A stretch of 54,667 bases of DNA from Streptomyces cellostaticus (GTDB lineage Bacteria > Actinomycetota > Actinomycetes > Streptomycetales > Streptomycetaceae): positions 1-54,667 of the forward strand of contig NZ_JALLIN010000051.1 of assembly GCF_023630175.1 (NCBI RefSeq), given 5' to 3'. Made by a program: the position numbers and the translations under genes. Positions 1 through 6,976 of this stretch are shown here, in pieces; position 1 is the first letter of the stretch, and each line of letters begins with the position of its first letter. The notes beneath the pieces are model-generated. The model was given only the letters and a program-made list of their open reading frames with translations. It was not told the origin of the DNA and searched no databases.

Positions 1-94
1 CATCGAGCCCGCCCTGACCGACGGCGCCGCCGTGCCCGGTCTCGACCCGTCCACCACGGCCCTCGTCGCCGCCTACCGTTCTCTCAGGAAGTGA
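1..94 (+). CDS. C-terminal fragment of a truncated gene (possibly glucose-6-phosphate isomerase)
   Basis: An open frame enters from the left edge (codons in phase with position 2) and stops at TGA 92-94. Only about 30 residues are visible, ending in AAYRSLRK, with no diagnostic motif. The stop lies 7 nt upstream of the gnd start, so the two genes are probably co-transcribed. In Streptomyces arm loci with a second pentose-phosphate gene set, the gene before this type of gnd is often pgi or another hexose-phosphate gene. That is context only, and the identity is a guess. Confidence 0.45.
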   Translation, partial: IEPALTDGAAVPGLDPSTTALVAAYRSLRK

Positions 95-101
95 ATAGAT
101 C

Positions 102-986
102 ATGCAGCTCGGTCTCATCGGTCTCGGCAAGATGGGCGGCAACATGCGCGAGCGGATCCGCCGCGCCGGCCACACCGTCATCGGCTACGACCGCAACCCC
201 GAAGTCTCCGACGTCAAGAGCCTCGAAGAACTGGTCGAGAAGCTGGACGGACCGCGCACGATCTGGGTGATGGTGCCGGCCGGCACCGCCACCCAGGGTG
301 TCGTCGACGAGCTCAAGGACCTGCTGTCCGAGGGCGACACGGTGGTCGACGGCGGCAACTCCCGCTGGACGGACGACGAGAAGCACGCGGCCGAACTGGG
401 TGTCAAGGGCATCGGCTTCGTCGACGCGGGTGTCTCCGGCGGCGTCTGGGGCCTGGAGAACGGCTACGCGCTGATGGTCGGCGGCGACAAGGAGCACGTG
501 GAGCGGCTCAGGCCGGTCTTCGAGGCGCTCAAGCCGGAGGGCCCCTACGGCTACGTCCACGCGGGCCGGGTCGGGGCCGGGCACTTCTCGAAGATGGTCC
601 ACAACGGCATCGAGTACGCCATGATGCAGGCCTACGCCGAGGGCTGGGAGCTGCTGGAGAAGGTCAAGTCCGTGGACAACGTCCGCGAGGTGTTCCGCTC
701 CTGGCAGGACGGCACCGTCATCCGCTCCTGGCTGCTGGACCTGGCGGTCAACGCCCTGGACGAGGACGCGCACCTGGGCAGGCTGCGCGGGTACGCGGAG
801 GACTCCGGCGAGGGCCGCTGGACCGTCGAGGCCGCCATCGACAACGCGGTGCCGCTGCCCGCCATCACGGCGTCCCTGTTCGCGCGGTTCGCCTCCCGGC
901 AGGACGACTCCCCCCAGATGAAGATGGTCGCGGCACTGCGCAACCAGTTCGGCGGGCACGCCGTGGAGTCGGCGAAGAAGGACTGA
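102..986 (+). CDS. gnd: 6-phosphogluconate dehydrogenase, decarboxylating (short, GndA/YqeC-like)
   Basis: This cytosolic enzyme oxidises and decarboxylates 6-phosphogluconate to ribulose 5-phosphate in the oxidative pentose-phosphate pathway. The 294-aa protein starts with a Rossmann fold (GLGKMG, residues 7-12), carries the substrate signature VSGGVWGLENG near residue 111, and has the catalytic-lysine segment HFSKMVHNGIEY with Lys164. Short forms of about 300 aa are usually NAD-dependent, whereas the long NADP form is about 470 aa. ATG 102 is the first start and lies 7 nt after the upstream stop. A perfect 12-bp hairpin follows the gene, so this is the last gene of its operon. Other beta-hydroxyacid dehydrogenases are related, but the family match is good. 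Confidence 0.9.
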   Translation: MQLGLIGLGKMGGNMRERIRRAGHTVIGYDRNPEVSDVKSLEELVEKLDGPRTIWVMVPAGTATQGVVDELKDLLSEGDTVVDGGNSRWTDDEKHAAELGVKGIGFVDAGVSGGVWGLENGYALMVGGDKEHVERLRPVFEALKPEGPYGYVHAGRVGAGHFSKMVHNGIEYAMMQAYAEGWELLEKVKSVDNVREVFRSWQDGTVIRSWLLDLAVNALDEDAHLGRLRGYAEDSGEGRWTVEAAIDNAVPLPAITASLFARFASRQDDSPQMKMVAALRNQFGGHAVESAKKD

Positions 987-1020
987 CCGGGCGGGCGCCG
1001 GCGGCGCCGTCCCCGTACCC

Positions 1021-1049
1021 GGCCCGGGTCGCCCCCCGCGACCCGGGCC
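1021..1049 (+). terminator. Rho-independent-type hairpin after gnd
   Basis: A perfect 12-bp stem (1021-1032 pairs with 1038-1049) closes a 5-nt C loop, 35 nt after the gnd stop. There is no U tract, as is usual in Streptomyces. Confidence 0.75.
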
Positions 1050-1333
1050 GCGGCGCGTCCCGGTGCCGGACGTTCGGTGCGCGGGCGGCGTGCCGCGCCG
1101 CCGGCCGCACCGGGGCGTTCACGGCGCCGTATCCCCGGTGGCCCACGCGCCGCCGTGCCGGTTCCGTGCCGGCCCGCCCGCCGGTCATGGCGCAGCGGCG
1201 CCGGACGGCGCCGCCCGCGTCCCGGTCGTGGGGGACGCCGCGGTCCCGGCAGGCCGCCCGCGCACCGACCGGTACGGTCGCGCCACCCCTGCTTCTACAA
1301 TCACCGGCACTGGCTCTACCCCGAAGGAAGCCG
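1050..1333. other. Non-coding stretch before the TetR gene, with a -10-like box
   Basis: No convincing gene is seen between the gnd terminator and the TetR start; the open frames here lack start signals and family motifs. TACAAT at 1296-1301 is a good -10 hexamer for the downstream gene, with a weak -35 region around 1273 and a purine-rich SD (GAAGGA, 1323-1328). No clear operator palindrome was found. Confidence 0.45.
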
Positions 1334-1999
1334 ATGACCAGCGTCGACGAACCGGTACGACCCGCTGGGCGGACACGGGACGCCGCCCGTACCCGGGCCG
1401 AGATCCTCGACGTGGCGACCCAGGAGTTCGCCCGGGCCGGCTACGACGGCGCCCGGGTGGACGAGATCGCGGCCCGCACCCGCACCACGAAGCGGATGAT
1501 CTACTACTACTTCGGCGGCAAGGAACAGCTCTTCACGGCCGTGCTGGAACGGGCCTACGGGGTGATCCGCGAGGCCGAGCAGCGGCTGGACGTCGAGCAT
1601 CTGGACCCGGTCGCGGCGATCCGGCGGCTGGCCGAGGTGACCTTCGACCACCACGAACGGCACCCGGACTTCATCCGCCTGGTCACCATCGAGAACATCC
1701 ACGGCGCCGAGCACATCGCCGCCTCGGACAAGCTCGGCCGCATCGGCTCCCCGGCCCTGGAGGTGATCCACCGGATCCTGGCGGCCGGGCAGGAGTCGGG
1801 CCTGTTCACGGCCGACGCGGACGCCGTCGACCTGCACGCGATGATCAGCTCGTTCTGCTTCTTCCGGGTCGCCAACCGGCACACCTTCGGCGCCCTGTTC
1901 GGCCGTGACCTCGTCGCCCCGGCACAACGCGAGCACTACCGCACCATGCTCGGCGACATGGTGATCGCCTACCTCACGGCGGAGCGGGCCACGGACTGA
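1334..1999 (+). CDS. TetR/AcrR-family transcriptional regulator
   Basis: This is a cytosolic DNA-binding repressor of 221 aa. The N-terminal helix-turn-helix spans about residues 17-62 and contains ILDVATQEFARAGY and RTTKRMIYYYFGGKEQLF, the typical TetR recognition helix and helix-4 sequence. The C-terminal half resembles the TetR_C_7/PsrA-like ligand domain, with FIRLVTIENIHGAEHI in it. ATG 1334 is chosen because GAAGGA lies about 6 nt upstream; the longer open frame from 1166 has an atypical low-complexity N-terminus. The gene stands alone: the upstream gnd is closed by a terminator and the next gene begins 490 nt downstream. The ligand is unknown. Confidence 0.88.
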   Translation: MTSVDEPVRPAGRTRDAARTRAEILDVATQEFARAGYDGARVDEIAARTRTTKRMIYYYFGGKEQLFTAVLERAYGVIREAEQRLDVEHLDPVAAIRRLAEVTFDHHERHPDFIRLVTIENIHGAEHIAASDKLGRIGSPALEVIHRILAAGQESGLFTADADAVDLHAMISSFCFFRVANRHTFGALFGRDLVAPAQREHYRTMLGDMVIAYLTAERATD

Positions 2000-2317
2000 G
2001 CCACGCGGCCGGGTGGGGGCGGCGAGCCGGTTCCCGGGCACGGCGGCCGGAACCACGCAGGGCTCCGGACAGTGCGAGCGGCACTTCGCGGTCCGGTGCA
2101 CGCCACCGGCATGCCCCCGTTCGCGATCCGGAGGCTGCCCGGGCCGGCCTGCACGGACCACGATCCGGCATACCGGCCCGACCAGGTCCACGGCAGCCGT
2201 GTCGAAGACACCTGGGCCGACGGACAGCAGTGCGCCACCGGCCGATGCAAAGGACTGGCCGGCACGTCTCCCTCGGCGGCCTCGACCCGGCTGACCGCCG
2301 GATCGTCGTCGCCGGGA

Positions 2318-2353
2318 GCGGAGAGGAGACCGGGCGCGGAGAGGAGACCGGGC
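2318..2353. repeat. Two perfect 18-bp tandem copies
   Basis: The unit GCGGAGAGGAGACCGGGC occurs twice head to tail. It is purine-rich on the plus strand and lies about 140 bp upstream of the methyltransferase gene. The function is unknown; replication slippage is the simplest origin. Confidence 0.8.
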
Positions 2354-2476
2354 GCTCCCGGCGGCTGCCGGTAAGCGGTCCCGACCGAACGACGCCGGCG
2401 GAACGCCCGGGAAGACCGCCCCGGCCGCTGTCGCGGACCCGCCGTCGAACCACTGGCCCACCGTCGACGAGCCCCA

Positions 2477-2482
2477 TAGCGT
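2477..2482 (+). promoter_or_regulatory. -10 box of a probable leaderless promoter
   Basis: TAGCGT ends 8 nt before GTG 2491, so transcription would start at or next to the start codon. No Shine-Dalgarno is present, which fits a leaderless mRNA. Confidence 0.45.
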
Positions 2483-2490
2483 GTGGGCTC

Positions 2491-3318
2491 GTGACAGCTG
2501 ATCCGAAGAAGAGCCCGAGTCGGCATGACCTCGGTCGGGTGTTCAACGAGGTGCCGGAACTCTACGACCGGGTCCGGCCGGGGTATCCCGACGAACTCTT
2601 CGCGGATCTCGTCACCGTCACCGGCCTGGACGAACGCTCGTCGGTCCTGGAGGTGGGTTGCGGTACCGGCCAGGCAACGCGCTCGCTGGCAGCGCTCGCC
2701 TGCTCGGTGACCGCCATCGAGCCGGGCGAGGACATGGCCGCGCTCGCTCGCCGGCGGATCGCCGCTTTCGGGAACGTCGAAGTCGAGACGTCGACGTTCG
2801 AGGAGTGGGACGACCGCGGTCGACGCTGCGATGTCCTCGTGGCCGCCTCGTCGTGGCACTGGGTCGACCCGTCGACCGGCTGGCAGCGAGCGCACGACGT
2901 GCTCCGCCCCGCAGGCTGGACGGCACTGCTCGGCAACGTCGTCGTCCGCCGACCGGGAGAGCCGGAGGTGTACGCCGAGACCGCCGATCTCCACGAGCGC
3001 TACTGCCCCGGGGACCCCGGATGGGGCCATCCTCCCCTGGAGGACGATGTGCGCACCACCGACGGGGGCTGGGGCCCGGTCGGCGATCCCGGCGGACTGT
3101 TCGGCCCACCGATCGTGCGCTGGTACCCGACCGTCCAGTGGTTCAACGGCGACGGATTCGCAGATCACCTGCGCTCGTTGTCCCTGTACCGGAGGCTCGA
3201 CCGCGACGTCCGCGAGCCCCTGCTCGACGCGATCGCCGAGCGTATCCGCACGCGGATGGGCGATCGAGCATCACGCCGGTACCTGAGCGTCCTCCGTGTC
3301 GGGCAGCGTGCCGAGTGA
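2491..3318 (+). CDS. Class I SAM-dependent methyltransferase (UbiE/Methyltransf_11 type)
   Basis: This predicted cytosolic methyltransferase has 275 aa. SAM motif I is VLEVGCGTGQATRSLA (about residues 52-67), motif II includes TAIEPGEDMAA, and the post-II motif has DVLVAASSWHWVD. This SSWHW form is common in the broad class of actinobacterial methyltransferases annotated as methylating small or unknown acceptors. GTG 2491 is preferred because the conserved N-terminus (FNEVPELYDRVRPGYP) follows within 20 residues and a -10 box lies immediately upstream. The longer frame from 2230 has an unrelated low-complexity extension. The gene's stop is close to the next gene, which may be coupled. The substrate is unknown. 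Confidence 0.85.
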   Translation: MTADPKKSPSRHDLGRVFNEVPELYDRVRPGYPDELFADLVTVTGLDERSSVLEVGCGTGQATRSLAALACSVTAIEPGEDMAALARRRIAAFGNVEVETSTFEEWDDRGRRCDVLVAASSWHWVDPSTGWQRAHDVLRPAGWTALLGNVVVRRPGEPEVYAETADLHERYCPGDPGWGHPPLEDDVRTTDGGWGPVGDPGGLFGPPIVRWYPTVQWFNGDGFADHLRSLSLYRRLDRDVREPLLDAIAERIRTRMGDRASRRYLSVLRVGQRAE

Positions 3319-3362
3319 GCCCAGCGGTGAGGCCGATCGAGCGACGGTTGGGGGAAGGCGCC

Positions 3363-3986
3363 GTGGACGCAGCTTCTGCCGGGGTGGTCGTTTCGCTGTC
3401 CTTGACTCTGTGGGGCCTGGTGCGCGTCTGGACTCACGATCCGCCGCGCTGGATCGATCGGCTGAGCCTGGCGTTCTGGGGCACGGGGAGTGTGGTCGCA
3501 GCCGAGCGCTGGGCTCCGGGCCCGCTCGCGGCCGTGGCGTGGGTGGTCGCCGGATTCTGCGTGCTGGGCGCTGTGGTGGCCGTGGTCATCCAGTCCGTGG
3601 TCCCTGCCGTTCCGGTGGTCGACGGGCGGAACCTGCGCCGGCAACTGCTGCTGGCCTGTGGGCCCGACGGGCCCGAGACGACCACCGTGGGGGTGTCGAG
3701 CACCGGCTTCATCGCGGTCCGCATGACCGGCCGGCGGTCTCGTGTCCTGGCCGCCCGGCTGGACCACGGCTGCCCGTTCTGCTTCGTGGAGGAGATCGTG
3801 ACCGACGTCGGCCAGGACGCCGAGCGCGCCGTCGAGCGGTATCGCGGTGAGCGGGCCAGGGGGGTCAACGCGATGGCCGTGCTGACCCGTACGGCGACGG
3901 ACCTCGGCCGACGGGCCGACATCCGCCCCATGACAGGCAACCGCAGGCCCTTCCCCGCCGCTTGCCCCGTCCACGCCCTGTCCTGA
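3363..3986 (+). CDS. Uncharacterised small membrane protein
   Basis: This 207-aa protein matches no family I recognise. Two hydrophobic segments are visible near the N-terminus: AGVVVSLSLTLWGLVRVW (about residues 5-22) and a longer one around residues 55-80 (AAVAWVVAGFCVLGAVVAVV). The remaining C-terminal part is soluble and contains CPFCFVEE, a CxxC pair that could bind a metal or form a disulfide. GTG 3363 is chosen because GGGGGAAGG lies 5 nt upstream. An alternative GTG at 3315 overlaps the methyltransferase stop (GTGA) and would couple translation, adding 16 residues. It is co-directional with the methyltransferase and probably in one transcript. Confidence 0.65.
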   Translation: MDAASAGVVVSLSLTLWGLVRVWTHDPPRWIDRLSLAFWGTGSVVAAERWAPGPLAAVAWVVAGFCVLGAVVAVVIQSVVPAVPVVDGRNLRRQLLLACGPDGPETTTVGVSSTGFIAVRMTGRRSRVLAARLDHGCPFCFVEEIVTDVGQDAERAVERYRGERARGVNAMAVLTRTATDLGRRADIRPMTGNRRPFPAACPVHALS

Positions 3987-4088
3987 TTCCCGGGCCATCG
4001 GGGCACGCGCCGCCCACCCGGCGCCCTCTCTCGACCCGCCGCACCTCGCCGCGCAGGGACAGGGGGCGGCGGTGCCAGGGCCTGCCGA

Positions 4089-4242
4089 GTGTCGTGTGCA
4101 TCAGGTCGGACCAGGCCGCGGCGTCCGGTGCGGTGCCTCGCACGGCGGAGGATCCGCCGCGTACGGGGCGTACTCGGCTGGTCCGACACCGCGGCGAGAT
4201 GCCGCACCGGACGCGACGGCCCCGACCTGATCCACACGACAC
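4089..4242. repeat. Long imperfect inverted repeat with nested hairpins (MITE-like or structured RNA)
   Basis: Two arms of about 53 nt pair across 154 bp: 4089-4098 with 4233-4242, 4100-4109 with 4222-4231, 4114-4118 with 4217-4221, 4121-4133 with 4202-4214 (13 bp perfect) and 4137-4141 with 4194-4198. Inside the loop are two smaller perfect palindromes, CGGCGGAGGATCCGCCG (4144-4160) and GTACGGGGCGTAC (4161-4173). The element sits between two convergent genes and ends 3 nt from the TetR stop codon. It may act as a bidirectional terminator, but its size and multi-branched fold exceed an ordinary terminator. No target-site duplication was clear. Confidence 0.8.
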
Positions 4243-4245
4243 CCC

Positions 4246-4839
4246 CTAGGAGCGGCCCGCCGCCGCGTCGAGCAGGGGGCCCAGTTCCCGGACCGCCGTG
4301 TCCAGCGCGTGGACGTCGCGTTCGGCCCGGGCGATGAGGATCGCGCCCTCCAGCGTGCTGATCATCAGGGTGGCGAGCGGGTCCGCGCGGGCCGCCGGGA
4401 CCCCCATGCCGGTCAGCGCCTCGGCGACCGGGCCGCGCCAGGCCGCGAACGCACCCGCCGCCGCCTCACGAGTGGAACTGCCCGACGATGCGCGGTCCAC
4501 GGTCGCGGCGGCGACCGGGCAGCCGGCGGCGAAGCCGTCCACGCGGTACTCGTCCGTCCACTGCGCGGCCATCGCCGCGAACAGCCCGCTCGGCGTCGGC
4601 TGGTCCAGGTCCGCCACGAACCGGGCGACGCGCTTGCCGGCGTACCGGCCGGCCCAGGCCACGGCCTCGTTGACCAGTTGCTCCTTGCCGCCCGGGAAGT
4701 AGTGCTGCAGCGAGCCGCGCGGTGCCCCGGCAAGGGCGGCGACATCCCGCATACCGGTCGCGGCGACCCCGTCCCGCCGGATCAGCTGGGCCGCACTGAA
4801 CACCATCCGCTCACGCGGTCCGTACCGCGACTGCGCCAT
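4246..4839 (-). CDS. TetR/AcrR-family regulator (TetR_C LmrA/YxaF-like)
   Basis: This 197-aa repressor carries an N-terminal HTH (VFSAAQLIRRDGVAATGM and PRGSLQHYFPGGKEQL, about residues 12-50). Its C-terminal domain resembles the LmrA/YxaF type, with the GCPVAAATVD segment near residue 100. ATG 4839 is chosen because GGAGGT precedes it by 5 nt; a start 9 codons upstream is less good. It is divergent from the oxidoreductase at 4962, and the 122-bp gap holds two palindromes that share half-sites. The simplest reading is that it represses itself and the oxidoreductase and is released by a small lipophilic or quinone-like ligand. The ligand is inferred from the family, not seen. Confidence 0.9.
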   Translation of the reverse strand: MAQSRYGPRERMVFSAAQLIRRDGVAATGMRDVAALAGAPRGSLQHYFPGGKEQLVNEAVAWAGRYAGKRVARFVADLDQPTPSGLFAAMAAQWTDEYRVDGFAAGCPVAAATVDRASSGSSTREAAAGAFAAWRGPVAEALTGMGVPAARADPLATLMISTLEGAILIARAERDVHALDTAVRELGPLLDAAAGRS

Positions 4840-4868
4840 GACGGACCTCCGATCCCCTGCCTCCACTC

Positions 4869-4884
4869 TATGACCAGCGTCATA
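4869..4884. promoter_or_regulatory. TetR-type operator O1
   Basis: Perfect inverted repeat TATGAC-N4-GTCATA, 30 bp upstream of the TetR start. It shares its half-site with O2. Confidence 0.75.
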
Positions 4885-4893
4885 ACACCCGCT

Positions 4894-4913
4894 ACTGTGA
4901 CCATGGTCATAGT
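4894..4913. promoter_or_regulatory. TetR-type operator O2
   Basis: A 20-bp palindrome with one mismatched pair, built on the perfect core TGACCATGGTCA (4898-4909). It lies in the promoter region of the oxidoreductase gene, and its centre is about 27 bp from the centre of O1. Confidence 0.8.
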
Positions 4914-4961
4914 TCGCCCGGAGGTCCCGCGCGGAACTCCGCCGGAGCGAGGAGCGCCCCC

Positions 4962-5852
4962 GTGGACGTCGTGAACGTCGGATTCATCGGCCTCGGAGTG
5001 ATGGGCCGGCCCATGGCGCTGCGGCTGGCGGTTTCCGGCACGCCACTCGTGGTGTGGAACCGCACGCCGTCGCGGGCCGAGCCGCTGCGCGCGGCGGGTG
5101 CCGAGGTCGCGGCGGACGCCGCCGAGGTGTTCGCGCGGGCCGAGGTGGTGCTGCTGATGCTCGCCGACGAGGCCGCGCTCGACACCGTCCTCGGCCGCGG
5201 CACCCCCGCCTTCGCCACGCGGGTCGCCGGGCGCGTGGTCGTCCACATGGGCACGACCTCCCCCGACTACTCGCACGCCCTCCAGGCCGACGTCCTGGCG
5301 GCCGGCGGCCGCTATGTCGAGGCACCCGTCTCGGGGTCCCGTGTCCCGGCGGAGCAGGGTCTGCTGGTCGCCATGCTGGCGGGCGAGGAATCCGCGGTGG
5401 AGCTCGTGCGGCCGGTGCTGGCCCCTATGTGCCGGGAGACCTTCGTGTGCGGTGCGGCACCGAACGCACTGCTGATGAAGCTGTCGGTGAACCTCTTCCT
5501 GGTCACTCTGGTGACCGGCCTCACCGAGGCGTTCCACTTCGCCGAGCGGCAGGGGCTCGACCGCGACCTGTTCCTGGCGGTGCTGGACGCGGGCCCCATG
5601 GCCAGCGGGGTGTCGCGGATGAAGGCACCCAAGCTGCGCGAGCGGGACTTCGCGGTGCAGGCGGCCGCCCTGGACGTCCTGAAGAACACCCGGCTCATCG
5701 CCGGGGCGGCCCGCGAGGCGTACCTGGCCTCGCCGCTGCTGGACACCTGCCGTGCCCTGTTCGAGGAGACGGTGTCCCTGGGGCACGGCGGCGAGGACAT
5801 GGTCGCGGTGCTGAGGGCCATCGAGGCCCGGACCGCCGCGACGAGGCCGTAG
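4962..5852 (+). CDS. NAD(P)-dependent oxidoreductase, 3-hydroxyisobutyrate dehydrogenase-like
   Basis: This cytosolic member of the beta-hydroxyacid dehydrogenase superfamily has 296 aa. The Rossmann motif GFIGLGVMGRPMA is at about residues 7-19, the substrate-binding signature EAPVSGSRVPAE is near residue 122, and the catalytic lysine is Lys173 in LLMKLSVNLF. The C-terminal all-alpha domain has the expected length. It may act on a small 3-hydroxy acid or an imine; the reaction cannot be set from sequence. GTG 4962 follows a GCGAGGA SD. It is divergent from the TetR gene with shared operators, so it is probably the regulator's main target. Its stop is 1 nt from the end of the convergent split-barrel gene. 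Confidence 0.85.
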   Translation: MDVVNVGFIGLGVMGRPMALRLAVSGTPLVVWNRTPSRAEPLRAAGAEVAADAAEVFARAEVVLLMLADEAALDTVLGRGTPAFATRVAGRVVVHMGTTSPDYSHALQADVLAAGGRYVEAPVSGSRVPAEQGLLVAMLAGEESAVELVRPVLAPMCRETFVCGAAPNALLMKLSVNLFLVTLVTGLTEAFHFAERQGLDRDLFLAVLDAGPMASGVSRMKAPKLRERDFAVQAAALDVLKNTRLIAGAAREAYLASPLLDTCRALFEETVSLGHGGEDMVAVLRAIEARTAATRP

Positions 5853-5853
5853 C

Positions 5854-6294
5854 TCAGCGCCGCGGAACGCCGTAGGCGCGCTCGACACGCAGCCGCAGCA
5901 CCAGCCGGCGGTCGCGGACCATGGCGGCCCGGTAGTCGTCCCAGTCCGGGTGTTCACCCGAGACGTCCCGGTAGAGCCGGACGAGTTCCTCGACGGTCTC
6001 GTCGTGCGGGTCCCGGGCCACCGGCGAGAGGTCGGCGGTGCCCTCGGCGACCGCGTAGGCCCACCGGTCGGCGGTGGTGACGTGGTACGAGGCGCGGGGG
6101 TCGCGGCGCAGGTTGCGGGTCTTGGCCCGGTCGTCGGTGAGGGAGACCCGGATGGTCCGCTCGTCCGAATAGTAGACGTGGGTGACGTTGGACAACTGGG
6201 GCCGGCCGTCCTTCTTGAGGGTGACCAGCACCCCGCCGTTCCCCTCACCGAGCAGCTTCAGCAGTGCGTCGTCCCGCGTGGCGTCCTGAGTCAT
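5854..6294 (-). CDS. PPOX-class F420-dependent enzyme (split beta-barrel)
   Basis: This 146-aa protein belongs to the pyridoxamine 5'-phosphate oxidase-like flavin/F420-binding family. It shows VLVTLKKDGRPQLSNV (about residues 19-34), the cofactor-binding segment DRAKTRNLRRDPRASYHV (about 54-71), and a C-terminal WDDYRAAMVRDRRLVLR, all typical of the Rv1155-like group. Such enzymes reduce diverse substrates with F420H2 or bind biliverdin; the substrate is unknown. ATG 6294 (MTQDATRDD) is preferred over the longer frame from 6363, which would run through the operator region. It is divergent from the TetR gene at 6392, so the palindromes at 6357-6392 may control both. Confidence 0.85.
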   Translation of the reverse strand: MTQDATRDDALLKLLGEGNGGVLVTLKKDGRPQLSNVTHVYYSDERTIRVSLTDDRAKTRNLRRDPRASYHVTTADRWAYAVAEGTADLSPVARDPHDETVEELVRLYRDVSGEHPDWDDYRAAMVRDRRLVLRLRVERAYGVPRR

Positions 6295-6356
6295 ATCCGG
6301 GTCAACCCATCGGGACGGGCCGCGCATTCCCGCCCGGCCCTCGCCCCAATGGCGAG

Positions 6357-6392
6357 TAGACACTGTCTACAAGACTTGGTAGACAGTGTCTA
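6357..6392. promoter_or_regulatory. Pair of TetR operators, the second overlapping the start codon
   Basis: Two perfect 13-bp palindromes, TAGACACTGTCTA (6357-6369) and TAGACAGTGTCTA (6380-6392), lie 23 bp apart. They have the same half-site TAGACA and differ only at the central base. The second ends on the A of the ATG of the tetR gene, so bound repressor would block its own transcription or translation start. The divergent split-barrel gene begins 63 bp away and may be co-regulated. Confidence 0.85.
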
Positions 6393-6976
6393 TGACAACT
6401 GATCCCGACCCGGGCCTGCGGACCCGCCTCGTCGACGCCGGCGTGGCACTGGTGGCCGCGGAAGGGGCGCAGGCGCTGACGCTGCGGGAGATCGCCCGGC
6501 GGACCGGGGTGTCGCACGGGGCACCCCGGCGCCACTTCCCCACCCACCTCGAACTGCTGTCGGCGATCGCCCGTCGCGGCTTCGCCGACCTGGCCGACCG
6601 GGTACGGACGACCCTGGACGAGGCCGGGCCCGATCCGCGCGGACAGGTGGCGGCTCTGGCCCGGACCTATCTGGTGTTCGCCCTGGACAACGCCGGCATG
6701 TACGAGCTGATGTTCCGTCACGACCTCCTGGAGAGCGGCCACTTGGGACTTCGCGACACCAGCCTGCCGCTGTTCGCGCGGCTCACCGAGCTGACCGGCC
6801 TGATCCGGCCGGAGGCGGATGCCCGGCGGGTGGCGGCCGCCCTGTGGGCGAACCTGCACGGCATCGCCCAGCTCTGGCGCTGGGGAAGTCTGCAACTCGC
6901 CAGCGGCGCCGACGACTTCACGGCGCTCCTGGACACGGCCCTGCTCGCCCACCTGGGACCGGAGGACGGCCGGTGA
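6392..6976 (+). CDS. TetR/AcrR-family regulator of the adjacent efflux pump
   Basis: This 194-aa repressor has the HTH at about residues 13-57, including LTLREIARRTGVSHGAPRRH, a common form in TetR proteins next to MFS pumps. Its C-terminal half resembles the TetR_C_33/WHG-type domain (AALARTYLVFALDNAGMYEL). The start is either ATG 6392 or GTG 6386, both inside the operator; no SD is visible, so the mRNA may be leaderless. Its stop overlaps the GTG start of the MFS gene (GTGA), so repressor and pump are translationally coupled. It presumably represses its own operon until a pump substrate binds. Confidence 0.9.
   Translation: MTTDPDPGLRTRLVDAGVALVAAEGAQALTLREIARRTGVSHGAPRRHFPTHLELLSAIARRGFADLADRVRTTLDEAGPDPRGQVAALARTYLVFALDNAGMYELMFRHDLLESGHLGLRDTSLPLFARLTELTGLIRPEADARRVAAALWANLHGIAQLWRWGSLQLASGADDFTALLDTALLAHLGPEDGR

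Larger units (their letters stand above)
2000..2490. other. 491-bp gap with a short tandem repeat and no recognisable gene
   Basis: Both strands contain only low-complexity GC-biased open frames without family motifs. The visible structure is a perfect 18-bp direct repeat (2318-2335 and 2336-2353) and a promoter-like box next to the methyltransferase start. Confidence 0.5.
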
